A DNA stretch of 22,523 bases from a bacterium (GCA_021781865.1 JAJXVZ010000009.1:1-22523), one strand, 5' to 3'; counted from the first letter of the stretch, positions 7,028 to 13,745 are shown. Notes: generated by a model not told the origin, from the sequence alone. Numbers and translations are program-made.

Positions 7028-7034
7028 TATTGTT

Positions 7035-7643
7035 ATGGCAACACTTCTTCTTACTTCGACGGGTATTTCAAGCGATGTAGTTCGTGAATCTTTCTTGCAG
7101 GAAATTGGTGCGTACCGCAATCAAAAAATTTCGATCATAACGAATGCCGCAAAAGAAGGTAACGAAAATAAATATGCTCGTCTCGCCGAACAACAATTCC
7201 GCGACCTTGGGTTCTCCTCTATTTCGTTCGTCGATGTAGAAACAGAACAGATTCATATTCTAGATGATGCAGATATCATTTATGTAATAGGTGGAAATAC
7301 ATTCACCCTCCTCAAGAAAATACGCGCATCTGGTGCTGACAAGATACTCTCTAAACGTCTTTCGAAAACGTCCGATCTTATATACATCGGTGTCAGCGCA
7401 GGAAGTATTCTCCTCACACCCACGGTACGCCTTGCAAACGAAGTCGAACCAGACCCGAACGACGAAGGTATTGATGACTTTTCTGGGCTCTCATTCTTCC
7501 CTGATGAGATATATCCTCATTACACAGAGGATGTCGAATCAGAAATACGCGAATATGAAATTCGCCACTCTGTTTCCGTACGACGGATAACCAATGACGA
7601 GGCGATACTGGTAAAAAACGGAAATGTAACCAATGTTTCTTAA
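7035..7643 (+). CDS. Peptidase E-like serine peptidase, family S51
   Basis: 202 residues from the ATG at 7035 (MATLLLTSTGISS). A GTG at 6969 would add 22 residues, but these are encoded by a repeat word and the promoter, so it is rejected. Family S51 cleaves Asp-X dipeptides or stored peptides in the cytoplasm. Visible marks are 'IIYVIGGNTFTLLKKI' (85-97 region), the nucleophile elbow 'IGVSAGS' with Ser121, and 'DEIYPHYTE' with His162, as in the catalytic triad. Length is close to the usual 200-230. It is one of only two plus-strand genes, converging on the operon that ends at 7689. The exact substrate (dipeptide or cyanophycin-like) is not determined. Confidence 0.9.
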   Translation: MATLLLTSTGISSDVVRESFLQEIGAYRNQKISIITNAAKEGNENKYARLAEQQFRDLGFSSISFVDVETEQIHILDDADIIYVIGGNTFTLLKKIRASGADKILSKRLSKTSDLIYIGVSAGSILLTPTVRLANEVEPDPNDEGIDDFSGLSFFPDEIYPHYTEDVESEIREYEIRHSVSVRRITNDEAILVKNGNVTNVS

Positions 7644-7672
7644 AAGAAAAGCGGCCCACGAGGAGCCGCCTT
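7643..7672 (-). terminator. Rho-independent terminator of the class I LysRS operon
   Basis: On the minus strand, stem GCGGC (7665-7669 with 7651-7655), extended by flanking A-T pairs, is followed by TTTTCTTTT. It stands 17 bases after the stop at 7689. It overlaps the end of the convergent peptidase E gene. Confidence 0.85.
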
Positions 7673-7688
7673 AAGAAGTACACCCGAA

Positions 7689-9203
7689 TTACGCAAGGAG
7701 AAGCAAGACTTGTTCTCGACCGATACTCTCGAGCAAATACCCAAGCCGAGGACCCCGCGTTTGACTGACCGTCGCTAGATACAATCCAGCAAATACCTCT
7801 GCTGGATTGGCTCCTGCTTGGCGAAGCGTCTCGTGAATCGTGTTGTGAATGATCGTACTGACCCACTCAATAGTGGCGAAAGCCCGCGCAATCTTATCGA
7901 TAACCACACGGACATCTTCACTGCAGAACGGAGGATCCTCGCCGAGAGAACGTACACGCACGCAATACGGATTGTTCGGGATATCCAGCCAACGCTGTAT
8001 CTTCTCAAGATCACTCGTCAACGGCATGACGGCCGTATCCGAATAGGCTCGATTGCGTTTGAGTACCGCAAGCGTCTTTACCGGATCGAAATCGCCAAGC
8101 TGTGCTGCCAAAACGAGGTGGTCGCGAGGATATGCACTCAGATAATCGGGAATCCCGACCACCTCACGCAAGACACGCACCGCGTCACGTCCCGAGATAT
8201 CAAGCCCGCTTTCTGCGGCCCGCAAGATACGGGCCTCCTCAAGCTGACTCTCTATAGGGTCGAAACGAATGACTCGAGACGGATCCTTCACCGCAACTAT
8301 CCACCAAAGCAGCTCGTTCGGATAGGTTTGCTCTGCTTGCTCGACCGAAAACGACTTACCCCCGGTCGAATGCATCGCTTCGCCAGATTTCAGATGCAAC
8401 CAAGCGTACGGCACCGGAACTGGTGGCTCGCCTGAAAAAACATCTTTTATTATCCGACTTGCGGTTTCGTATGAGCCACCGGCACAACCATGATCCTGAC
8501 CAAACGGCTCAACCGTAACTCCGAGAAGCGACCATCGCATCGGCCAATCCACACGCCACACGAGCTTCCCACCGCCAGTACGTATGTCCACTTCAGCATC
8601 CTGATTACACTTGGTGCACCGGAAGCGAAGCGTCCACAATCCATCCCAATTCTGAACGACCGTGTCCGTAATGGAAGAACACGAAGGACATTCAGGAGCG
8701 AAGAACCAACGTTCCTTCGACTCCTGTCGTCCTGCCGCACTGTCGAGGATACGATTTACGTGCTCGCGATGATTCAGCACGCTTTGCACATAAGGAGCAC
8801 ACTCCCCTTCTCTATATAACGCACTCGAGCGCACGACTTTTGGTCGTATGCCAATACGCGTCAACGATTTTAGGAGGCGATCCAAATGATGCTCGGCATA
8901 GTTTTCATGACAACCTTCTGGATCGGGGATCCTACATAACGGACATCCGACCCATCTTGCGTAGTTACTCGGAAGAAATCCGTAGACCTTTCGAAGTGGA
9001 TCGAGATCGTCGGCGTATGCCAACAACTCCACCTGATGTCCCAATTTCTCCACGGCTGTTGCGACAAGCGCAGCGGTTATGAACTCCCTGCTATGCCCGA
9101 TATGCACCGGAGCTGACAGAGATACCCCCGAGTTGACCACTACCGTTCCGCCCTCACCAACCTTGCGGATGGCTTCCTGGGCAATACGTTCACTCCAGTG
9201 CAT
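7689..9203 (-). CDS. Class I lysyl-tRNA synthetase homologue with altered KMSKS loop
   Basis: 504 residues, near the length of archaeal LysRS-I. A perfect HIGH motif lies at 34-37. 'AYADDLDPLRKV' (62-73), 'IPDPEGCHENYAEHH' (92-106), a zinc pair C172/C175 with C196/C199, 'FGQDHGCAGGSYETA' (234-248) and the C-terminal 'QTRGPRLGYLLESIG' are all class I LysRS hallmarks. Where the family has KMSSSKG the protein reads AMHSTGGKS (276-284): both KMSKS lysines are absent, with a lysine two residues later. Adenylation may therefore be altered. Last gene of a four-gene operon; it overlaps the nucleotidyltransferase-like gene by 14 bases and has an AAGGAGG site. It may supply activated lysine to a pathway, or act as a resistant LysRS. 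Confidence 0.9.
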   Translation of the reverse strand: MHWSERIAQEAIRKVGEGGTVVVNSGVSLSAPVHIGHSREFITAALVATAVEKLGHQVELLAYADDLDPLRKVYGFLPSNYARWVGCPLCRIPDPEGCHENYAEHHLDRLLKSLTRIGIRPKVVRSSALYREGECAPYVQSVLNHREHVNRILDSAAGRQESKERWFFAPECPSCSSITDTVVQNWDGLWTLRFRCTKCNQDAEVDIRTGGGKLVWRVDWPMRWSLLGVTVEPFGQDHGCAGGSYETASRIIKDVFSGEPPVPVPYAWLHLKSGEAMHSTGGKSFSVEQAEQTYPNELLWWIVAVKDPSRVIRFDPIESQLEEARILRAAESGLDISGRDAVRVLREVVGIPDYLSAYPRDHLVLAAQLGDFDPVKTLAVLKRNRAYSDTAVMPLTSDLEKIQRWLDIPNNPYCVRVRSLGEDPPFCSEDVRVVIDKIARAFATIEWVSTIIHNTIHETLRQAGANPAEVFAGLYLATVSQTRGPRLGYLLESIGREQVLLLLA

Positions 9204-9966
9204 ATAGCCTCCTTAGGTGAGTTGACACAGATCGAATCTGGTCGAACGGTATATGCGCACGTGCGGAAGCCACTGTCTTAGCGACATCCAGCAACGCTTT
9301 TCCGTCCGAACACAGAGACAATTCAGTCTTTTCGATACGCTTCATGCCCCTTAGATACTGCCCTGACACGACATACGCCGCGCGTACGAAAGCGATGATA
9401 AGATCGCCTCGTACAACAACGGAATTCAGCTCGTTATCAGGGAACGCTTCGAGGAGCTCGAGTTTTACCGAGATTTCCTGCTCGCAATACCTGAGCAACG
9501 CTTTACGCGCAGCTTCGGGATACGGCGTCAGCAGATGCCTCATTTCTGACAACGCACAACTCTCGCTATGCAAGACCTTTCCCGCGAGGATGTCACCCAT
9601 AAACGCCTCTGGCAACCGACAACCCGGAGCCCAGTAGCGGCGTTCACCGGCGACATTTTGCCCCGTGGCAAAAGTCGTTACTTCATGCATAACGGAATCC
9701 GTAGCCATGAATGCGACGCTCACGTCCGGAAGTCCATTACTGGAAAACCGGTATGAGTCATCACTTTTGGCACAGCCTGTCGCAAACAGATCGTCTTTGG
9801 TCGAGAGCAATGCTTCTTCCGAGACAACCCCACTTTGCGACAAAACCAACAGATCCACATCACGCGCCAGAATATCGACTTCAGCCGCGCTCCCAACGAG
9901 CAATACGGCTTCGGGTCGACAGTGACTCACAAGCGCCGCGAGCGCTCGTTGAACTAAGGTTTCCAT
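9190..9966 (-). CDS. Nucleotidyltransferase-fold protein
   Basis: 258 residues. The N-terminus has the pol-beta-type nucleotidyltransferase signature: 'LLVGSAAEV' with G25-S26, then 'RDVDLLVL' with D36 and D38, and a third candidate aspartate at D81 ('LPDVSVAFM'). These residues bind metal and the nucleotide in the family, so transfer of a nucleoside monophosphate to a small molecule, protein or RNA is plausible. The C-terminal half is helical ('ALLRYCEQEISVKLELLEAF', 'GDLIIAFVRAAYVVSGQYL'), like the substrate-binding bundle of minimal nucleotidyltransferases and aminoglycoside-type enzymes. It has an AAAGGAGG site and overlaps the radical SAM gene by 13 bases. The substrate is unknown. Confidence 0.78.
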   Translation of the reverse strand: METLVQRALAALVSHCRPEAVLLVGSAAEVDILARDVDLLVLSQSGVVSEEALLSTKDDLFATGCAKSDDSYRFSSNGLPDVSVAFMATDSVMHEVTTFATGQNVAGERRYWAPGCRLPEAFMGDILAGKVLHSESCALSEMRHLLTPYPEAARKALLRYCEQEISVKLELLEAFPDNELNSVVVRGDLIIAFVRAAYVVSGQYLRGMKRIEKTELSLCSDGKALLDVAKTVASARAHIPFDQIRSVSTHLRRLYALE

Positions 9967-11186
9967 AATTTCCTCCTTTGGAAGGTGAGCGCTTTCTGGA
10001 CGGTTTGCCTGACTGCGTAACTACATGACAGAAGACTCGGGTCGGTGACCAGCGTCGGTGGATTCCATGAAATTACCTCCAGAGGTATCCCGAGATCGCT
10101 AATCGCCTGCCGAGCCTGCTGCTCCGACAAGGTTGCGAGAGTGCACTCCCCGCACCTACGTCGCTGCTCAAGCGAACACACGGACGCCCCGCAATCATCT
10201 GGCGCAGTTTCCTGTACCGAGATGATGCTCGGAATCCGTAACATATGCGAGAGAGCGCATGAAGACCGGCGAAATACCGGCACTCCTGGGAAATACTGAC
10301 CTGCGAGACTCGTAATGACATCCCACAGACCATCCGGGAGATCCTTCACGTTATCATTGCGGGGAATATCAGGCATCGGCAAACGATGTATCTCGATGAG
10401 ACCGTTCTCAATACCTTCCGTCCATCTGAGTCCACCAGGAACAATCATGTCTAGGTATGCACCATAGTGGCGCTGAACCCAGAGCATCATCATCTCGATC
10501 TTCTCAGGCGTACCGCTCCATTCAGAGACAATAGGACGTAAGTACCACGCGAGCGTGGCTCCTGCTTCCCTTGCTTCCTCGCTTCGCAAGAAACGGTTGT
10601 TCCTGCACGGCTCGATACTCGCTGGGTTATCTGCCCAACACAGAGAAATCATGAGACCTTTCGTGTTGGCGACAACCCGTGCGATATCTTGTTTCCTGCC
10701 GCTTGGAATACCGCCTTTGGTCACGATCCACATTGGATTATGGAGACCTCGTTTTACGAAGGCATCCATAATATCAAACGTGGATTGCGTAACTTCTGGC
10801 GAGGCAAATGGCTCCGTACTCGCCGTGCCAATACTGATTACCGACTCATTCTTCATGAAGAAGGGGTGCTTCACGAGTGCATCCACGATCTCGTCGATCG
10901 AGAACGCACCGCGTCTGAGTGGCGAAGCGGACATCTTCCCGGCCTTCGTCAAATCTTGCGCGGTCCCTTGCACATGACAATAAGCGCACTGCCATTTACA
11001 ACCGACCCATGGGTCGATACTGATAGAGTTGTTCGATACGCTTACGCACGACAATGGACTGTTGCTGTCCGCAACAAGCACACCGTACGTGTATTCACGT
11101 ATCGCAAATTCTCTACCAGAAGCAAGGCCTTTGGTGGTAGTGAATGGTTCTGCGTTTGCCAAGTCAAACGCTTTCTTTGAGTCCAT
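9954..11186 (-). CDS. Radical SAM enzyme with C-terminal cysteine cluster
   Basis: 410 residues. The radical SAM cluster motif is C63-x3-C67-x2-C70 ('GCKWQCAYCHVQG'). The preceding 'ISIDPWVGC' resembles the SplB/Rv2578c-type group, in which 'NPYxGC' leads into the motif. 'VISIGTASTEPFASPE' (116-131) and 'MWIVTKGG' (152-159) fit later barrel strands. The C-terminus carries C310, C332, C337, C345 and C348 ('DDCGASVC', 'RRRCGECTL'), which could hold an auxiliary iron-sulfur cluster or zinc. It should cleave S-adenosylmethionine to start a radical reaction; the substrate is unknown. It starts inside the end of the aldo/keto reductase gene (23-base overlap) with an AAAGGAG site. Confidence 0.88.
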   Translation of the reverse strand: MDSKKAFDLANAEPFTTTKGLASGREFAIREYTYGVLVADSNSPLSCVSVSNNSISIDPWVGCKWQCAYCHVQGTAQDLTKAGKMSASPLRRGAFSIDEIVDALVKHPFFMKNESVISIGTASTEPFASPEVTQSTFDIMDAFVKRGLHNPMWIVTKGGIPSGRKQDIARVVANTKGLMISLCWADNPASIEPCRNNRFLRSEEAREAGATLAWYLRPIVSEWSGTPEKIEMMMLWVQRHYGAYLDMIVPGGLRWTEGIENGLIEIHRLPMPDIPRNDNVKDLPDGLWDVITSLAGQYFPGVPVFRRSSCALSHMLRIPSIISVQETAPDDCGASVCSLEQRRRCGECTLATLSEQQARQAISDLGIPLEVISWNPPTLVTDPSLLSCSYAVRQTVQKALTFQRRKLWKP

Positions 11187-11994
11187 GTTGATCTCCTTTC
11201 AGACAATTGACGTTGGCTATGATTTGCTCAGGCTTTGTGACGCCGACAACGACACTCGTGCCCATAGACCATGCCTCGGTGAGGATTTGCTGCGCGGAAC
11301 GCGCAGGTACCCAACCCGAAGGATAGCTTCGTTTGAGACGTACATCGTTTGCAGACAAAAGCCGTACTTCGCCCTCGGTCTTAAGACGCATCCCTTGCAT
11401 GAAGAGACTCCGAAGAAGCACCTCTATGCCTGGTGCTTGCAAGATTGGAAGCAGTCGAACAATCCATACATCTCTTTGGTTGTAGGGAACTTCGATGACA
11501 TCGATGCTACTAAGAATGTCTGTTCCGATATTCCCCACGAATCCATCTGGAAGGGATATGCCGACCTTTTCGGCAAGACCAGAATCTTTCATTGAGAGCA
11601 GCGTGTCGGCTACCAGTCGAGCATCTTCACTCCAGGCTTCATGCCAGTTATGAAGAAGCGCGACGTCAACACGAGATCGCGACAGTCTCATCAGGGAACC
11701 TTCCAAAGACGCGCGCACATGCCCTACGGGATAGTGCTTTGCAATCGATGCGGTTAACTTTCCTTCTGAAGTCCGGACTGCCGGGATCTTTGTCACAACG
11801 ACAGCATCACACGGAAGCATCCGTCCGAGTAACGACTCGACCGATCCTTGCCCGTATACCGCAGCCGTGTCGAAGCGTATTACACCCAACGATAGCGCGG
11901 TCACAAGTACCTCTTCCTTCTCTTCCAGAGACAAGCTCTGAAAGTCGCCCGAGAGTTGCCATGTGCCTAGATATAGGCGTTGATTCCATTTCAT
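11164..11994 (-). CDS. Aldo/keto reductase
   Basis: 276 residues, an NAD(P)H-dependent TIM-barrel oxidoreductase. The catalytic tetrad is visible: D42 and Y47 in 'FDTAAVYGQGSVE', K69 in 'VVVTKIP' and H115 in 'VDVALLHNWH'. The cofactor-binding end is 'SVVVGVTKPEQIIANV'. It is shorter than many family members (about 300-330) but keeps all key parts. The start at 11994 has AAAGGAG six to seven bases upstream. It is the first gene of the four-gene operon ending at 7689. In context it probably reduces or oxidises a carbonyl or alcohol of the molecule handled by the radical SAM enzyme; the substrate is inference. Confidence 0.93.
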   Translation of the reverse strand: MKWNQRLYLGTWQLSGDFQSLSLEEKEEVLVTALSLGVIRFDTAAVYGQGSVESLLGRMLPCDAVVVTKIPAVRTSEGKLTASIAKHYPVGHVRASLEGSLMRLSRSRVDVALLHNWHEAWSEDARLVADTLLSMKDSGLAEKVGISLPDGFVGNIGTDILSSIDVIEVPYNQRDVWIVRLLPILQAPGIEVLLRSLFMQGMRLKTEGEVRLLSANDVRLKRSYPSGWVPARSAQQILTEAWSMGTSVVVGVTKPEQIIANVNCLKGDQHGLKESV

Positions 11995-12015
11995 TTGTTT
12001 CTCCTTTGCATTCAG

Positions 12016-12047
12016 GTGTCAAAGAACGAAAAGTGCCCTATTGACAC
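12016..12047. promoter_or_regulatory. Inverted repeat in the leader of the operon
   Basis: GTGTCAA (12016-12022) and TTGACAC (12041-12047) form a perfect 7-bp inverted repeat with an 18-base spacer, lying between the candidate promoter and the ribosome binding site of the aldo/keto reductase gene. It could be a repressor operator or an RNA stem in the leader. Confidence 0.45.
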
Positions 12048-12065
12048 AAATAGATGACCGATGTC

Positions 12066-12093
12066 ATATTATCAGAATTTTGAAAAGAGACAA
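12066..12093 (-). promoter_or_regulatory. Candidate promoter of the four-gene operon
   Basis: Minus strand: TTGTCT (12093-12088), a 16-base spacer, and TAATAT (12071-12066) preceded by TGA, an extended -10. It lies just past the terminator of the RlmN-like gene and leaves a leader of about 70 bases before the ATG at 11994. Confidence 0.5.
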
Positions 12094-12100
12094 TCTTTAT

Positions 12101-12138
12101 GAGAAAGAAAAAGTCACGCCCAAATTCGAGCGTGACCT
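12101..12138 (-). terminator. Rho-independent terminator after the RlmN-like gene
   Basis: On the minus strand, stem GTCACGC (12136-12130 paired with 12119-12113) with a ten-base loop is followed by TTTTTCTTTCTC. It lies about 20 bases after the stop at 12158. It separates that gene from the downstream operon, unless read-through occurs. Confidence 0.85.
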
Positions 12139-12157
12139 TGTATGGGAATCGAGAACA

Positions 12158-13063
12158 CTAGGGTGTTGGCGTGAATATGAATTCGCCACAACCCGATTCG
12201 GTCTCGTTACCGAAAGAACGGAACACCACCGATTCATTCTTGAGTCCCGCTTCAATCAGAAGACTGCGGAACGCCTGAACATCGTCGGCACTTGACCCCT
12301 TTTTGCCGTCTACTTCTCCGTTCGGCTTCGTCAACATTATGGACACCGCAGCTTCCGTACCGCGAAGGATATGTGTGAGCCGTTCCGCATCTTCCGGCTG
12401 GTCATTGAACCCTTTCAGGACCATGTAGTTCAACCACGTGCTCGTACCGGTCTGCGTCGCAAAATCAACGGCCGCAGCTATTGTCTTTCGAACACCGCCT
12501 GGTTTATTGAACGGCATAATTTCAGAACGCTTCTCATCGAAAGCCGCATGAAGGGAAACCCAGAGATACCTCAGAGGAATCTTGTACGTCGCAAACCTTG
12601 CGAGTCTTGTTGGATGTCCAACCGTAGCGAGCAACATATTCCCCTTATACTCTCCGCAAGACGCGATGAGAGATTGCATGCTGCTAACGATATTCTCCAA
12701 GTTATCAAGAGGCTCCCCGATTCCCATATACATCAATCTATCGAACCCGTGAGCTCTGTTGGCAAATTGCTCAAGGAGAGAAACTTGCTCACAGATTTCC
12801 TGAGCCGAAAGATTTCGGGCAAAACCATTCTTCCCGGAAGAGCAGAACGTGCAATACGTCTTGCATCCTGCTTGCGATGAGATGCACGCATGCACTTCTG
12901 CTACTCCGGCGGAATTGATTTCGAAAACCCCTGCTTGGATTAATAAGCCGTCATGGAGCTTCAAGGTAACCTTGTGATCTCTTATCGGACGGGATACGCC
13001 TGCACCGAAAACGGGTTCGGTCCCTTGCTGGTGGACAAAAGTCCTGACATCTAAGATGTTCAT
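12158..13063 (-). CDS. Short RlmN/Cfr-like radical SAM protein
   Basis: 301 residues. The body matches RlmN: cluster C67-x3-C71-x2-C74 ('AGCKTYCTFCSSG'), 'GFARNLSAQEIC', 'YMGIGEPLDNLENIV', 'WVSLHAAFDEKRSEIMP', 'NYMVLKGFNDQ', and a C-terminal 'SGCGEF' with C292 in place of the cysteine that forms the methyl-transfer intermediate in RlmN. RlmN and Cfr methylate adenosine A2503 of 23S rRNA; Cfr methylation gives antibiotic resistance. The N-terminal domain before the cluster is short (about 60 residues, about 100 in RlmN), so the substrate may differ. AAGGAG precedes the ATG at 13063. It has its own promoter and terminator and lies upstream of the operon. Confidence 0.88.
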   Translation of the reverse strand: MNILDVRTFVHQQGTEPVFGAGVSRPIRDHKVTLKLHDGLLIQAGVFEINSAGVAEVHACISSQAGCKTYCTFCSSGKNGFARNLSAQEICEQVSLLEQFANRAHGFDRLMYMGIGEPLDNLENIVSSMQSLIASCGEYKGNMLLATVGHPTRLARFATYKIPLRYLWVSLHAAFDEKRSEIMPFNKPGGVRKTIAAAVDFATQTGTSTWLNYMVLKGFNDQPEDAERLTHILRGTEAAVSIMLTKPNGEVDGKKGSSADDVQAFRSLLIEAGLKNESVVFRSFGNETESGCGEFIFTPTP

Positions 13064-13098
13064 CTAAAACTCCTTAGTAGGTGACTAATCTGGATATA

Positions 13099-13127
13099 GT
13101 TATATGACTGAACACGACTTGCGTCAA
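13099..13127 (-). promoter_or_regulatory. Strong sigma-70-type promoter of the RlmN-like gene
   Basis: Minus strand: TTGACG (13127-13122), exactly 17 bases, then TATAAC (13104-13099). This leaves about 28 bases of leader with an AAGGAG site. It is the best consensus match in the window. Confidence 0.8.
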
Positions 13128-13447
13128 TGTGTGCGCATGATTTTAAGCCAGATTTCCCGATGACTTCCCGCGCCCTAGGAAGGACGAGAATTCAGGAACC
13201 GACATAGACACTAAGTTTCGCCAGTTCGATTCCAACGCCCCTGTTCAAAATCGGATCAATTTTGCTGTGATTGCGACACGAAACTTTGCCGAATACGAGA
13301 AAAGGAATCGAACTGAAAATATGTTGAATATGCTACATAACAGAAAAAGCTCGCATGGTATTTGCGAGCTTTTTCTGGTGAACACCCTGAGCGGTACAGT
13401 ACCGATTTTGATGCCTGTCGGTACTGGTTCCTGGCGTCACAACCGTG
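13128..13447. other. Intergenic region between island promoter and tRNA-fMet
   Basis: No gene is seen. It holds the 30-base T-arm-like word at 13221-13250 (28 of 30 identical to 2557-2586), the hairpin at 13341-13377, a GGTACAGTACC palindrome at 13393-13403, and a TGTCGGTACTGG word. The last two are also found beside the decayed tRNA copy near 6806-6850. Confidence 0.6.
13341..13377. terminator. Perfect 15-bp hairpin, bidirectional terminator downstream of tRNA-fMet
   Basis: CAGAAAAAGCTCGCA (13341-13355) pairs with 13363-13377 across a seven-base loop. Five A/T pairs at the base provide U tracts on both strands. On the minus strand it ends the tRNA transcript about 70 bases after the mature end. 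Confidence 0.8.
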
Positions 13448-13738
13448 TTGCGGGGGTCGGAATCGAACCGACGTCTGGAGGTTATGCTTACCGCTACAAC
13501 TTTCGTTGCTCTTGCACATTTGATTTGCGGTCTGGACTATGCCTTCACCCACGAGGGGTGTCTACCGTCTAGTCTCTACACCTTCCGATCTCCTTACAGA
13601 GAAAGGCTTGGCTCGGCATTGCCGTGCGCTCAAGAGCGCGAGGGTTTCACCGAATTTGGCAGATGATCTTGTGCGCAATTACTCGCGCAAACGCCCGAAT
13701 TGTTCAAGCCTCCCGAGGTACCTCTCCTCTACCCCGCT
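13448..13738 (-). tRNA. Initiator tRNA-fMet(CAU), interrupted by a group I intron
   Basis: Exon 1 is 13738-13707 (32 nt) and exon 2 is 13486-13448 (39 nt). Joined, they fold fully. Acceptor GCGGGG pairs with CCCCGC, with an unpaired A1/A72 at the end, the initiator hallmark being no 1-72 pair. U8 A9 follow, then D-stem GAGG/CCTC with A11-U24, anticodon stem GGAGG/CCTCC around loop CTCATAA, and T-arm GTCGG/CCGAC with loop TTCGATT. CCA is not encoded. The usual three G-C pairs of initiators are AGG/CCU here. It is split between U33 and C34. It follows pheS in the same direction but has its own candidate promoter. Confidence 0.95.
13487..13706 (-). other. Group I intron (IC3, Azoarcus-like) in tRNA-fMet
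   Basis: A 220-nt self-splicing intron with no open reading frame. Core words match the Azoarcus tRNA-Ile intron: 'CCAAATTCGGTGAAACC', 'GGCAATGCCGAGCCAAGC', 'GTGTAGAGACTAGACGG' and 'GGTGAAGGCATAGTCCA', covering P3-P7. P8 is CACCC/GGGTG. P1 is a hairpin across the 5' splice site: GCTTGAA, loop CAA, TTCGGGC, with U-G pairs at the cut. A GAAA-capped stem (CAAC/GTTG) lies near the 3' end, and the last base is G before the anticodon. All are read directly; splicing itself is expected from the family. Confidence 0.96.
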
Positions 13739-13745
13739 ATTGACA

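Noticed and set aside
6969..7034. Upstream GTG start for peptidase E
   Set aside because: The extra residues come from a T-arm-like repeat word and the candidate promoter; the family start matches MATLLL at 7035.
7818..8435. Long plus-strand ORF of 205 codons within the class I LysRS gene
   Set aside because: It is antisense to a gene with many conserved motifs and has no ribosome site or recognisable residues.
4823..13403. CRISPR array
   Set aside because: Repeats are few, long and unevenly spaced, with genes between them; no regular spacers and no cas genes.
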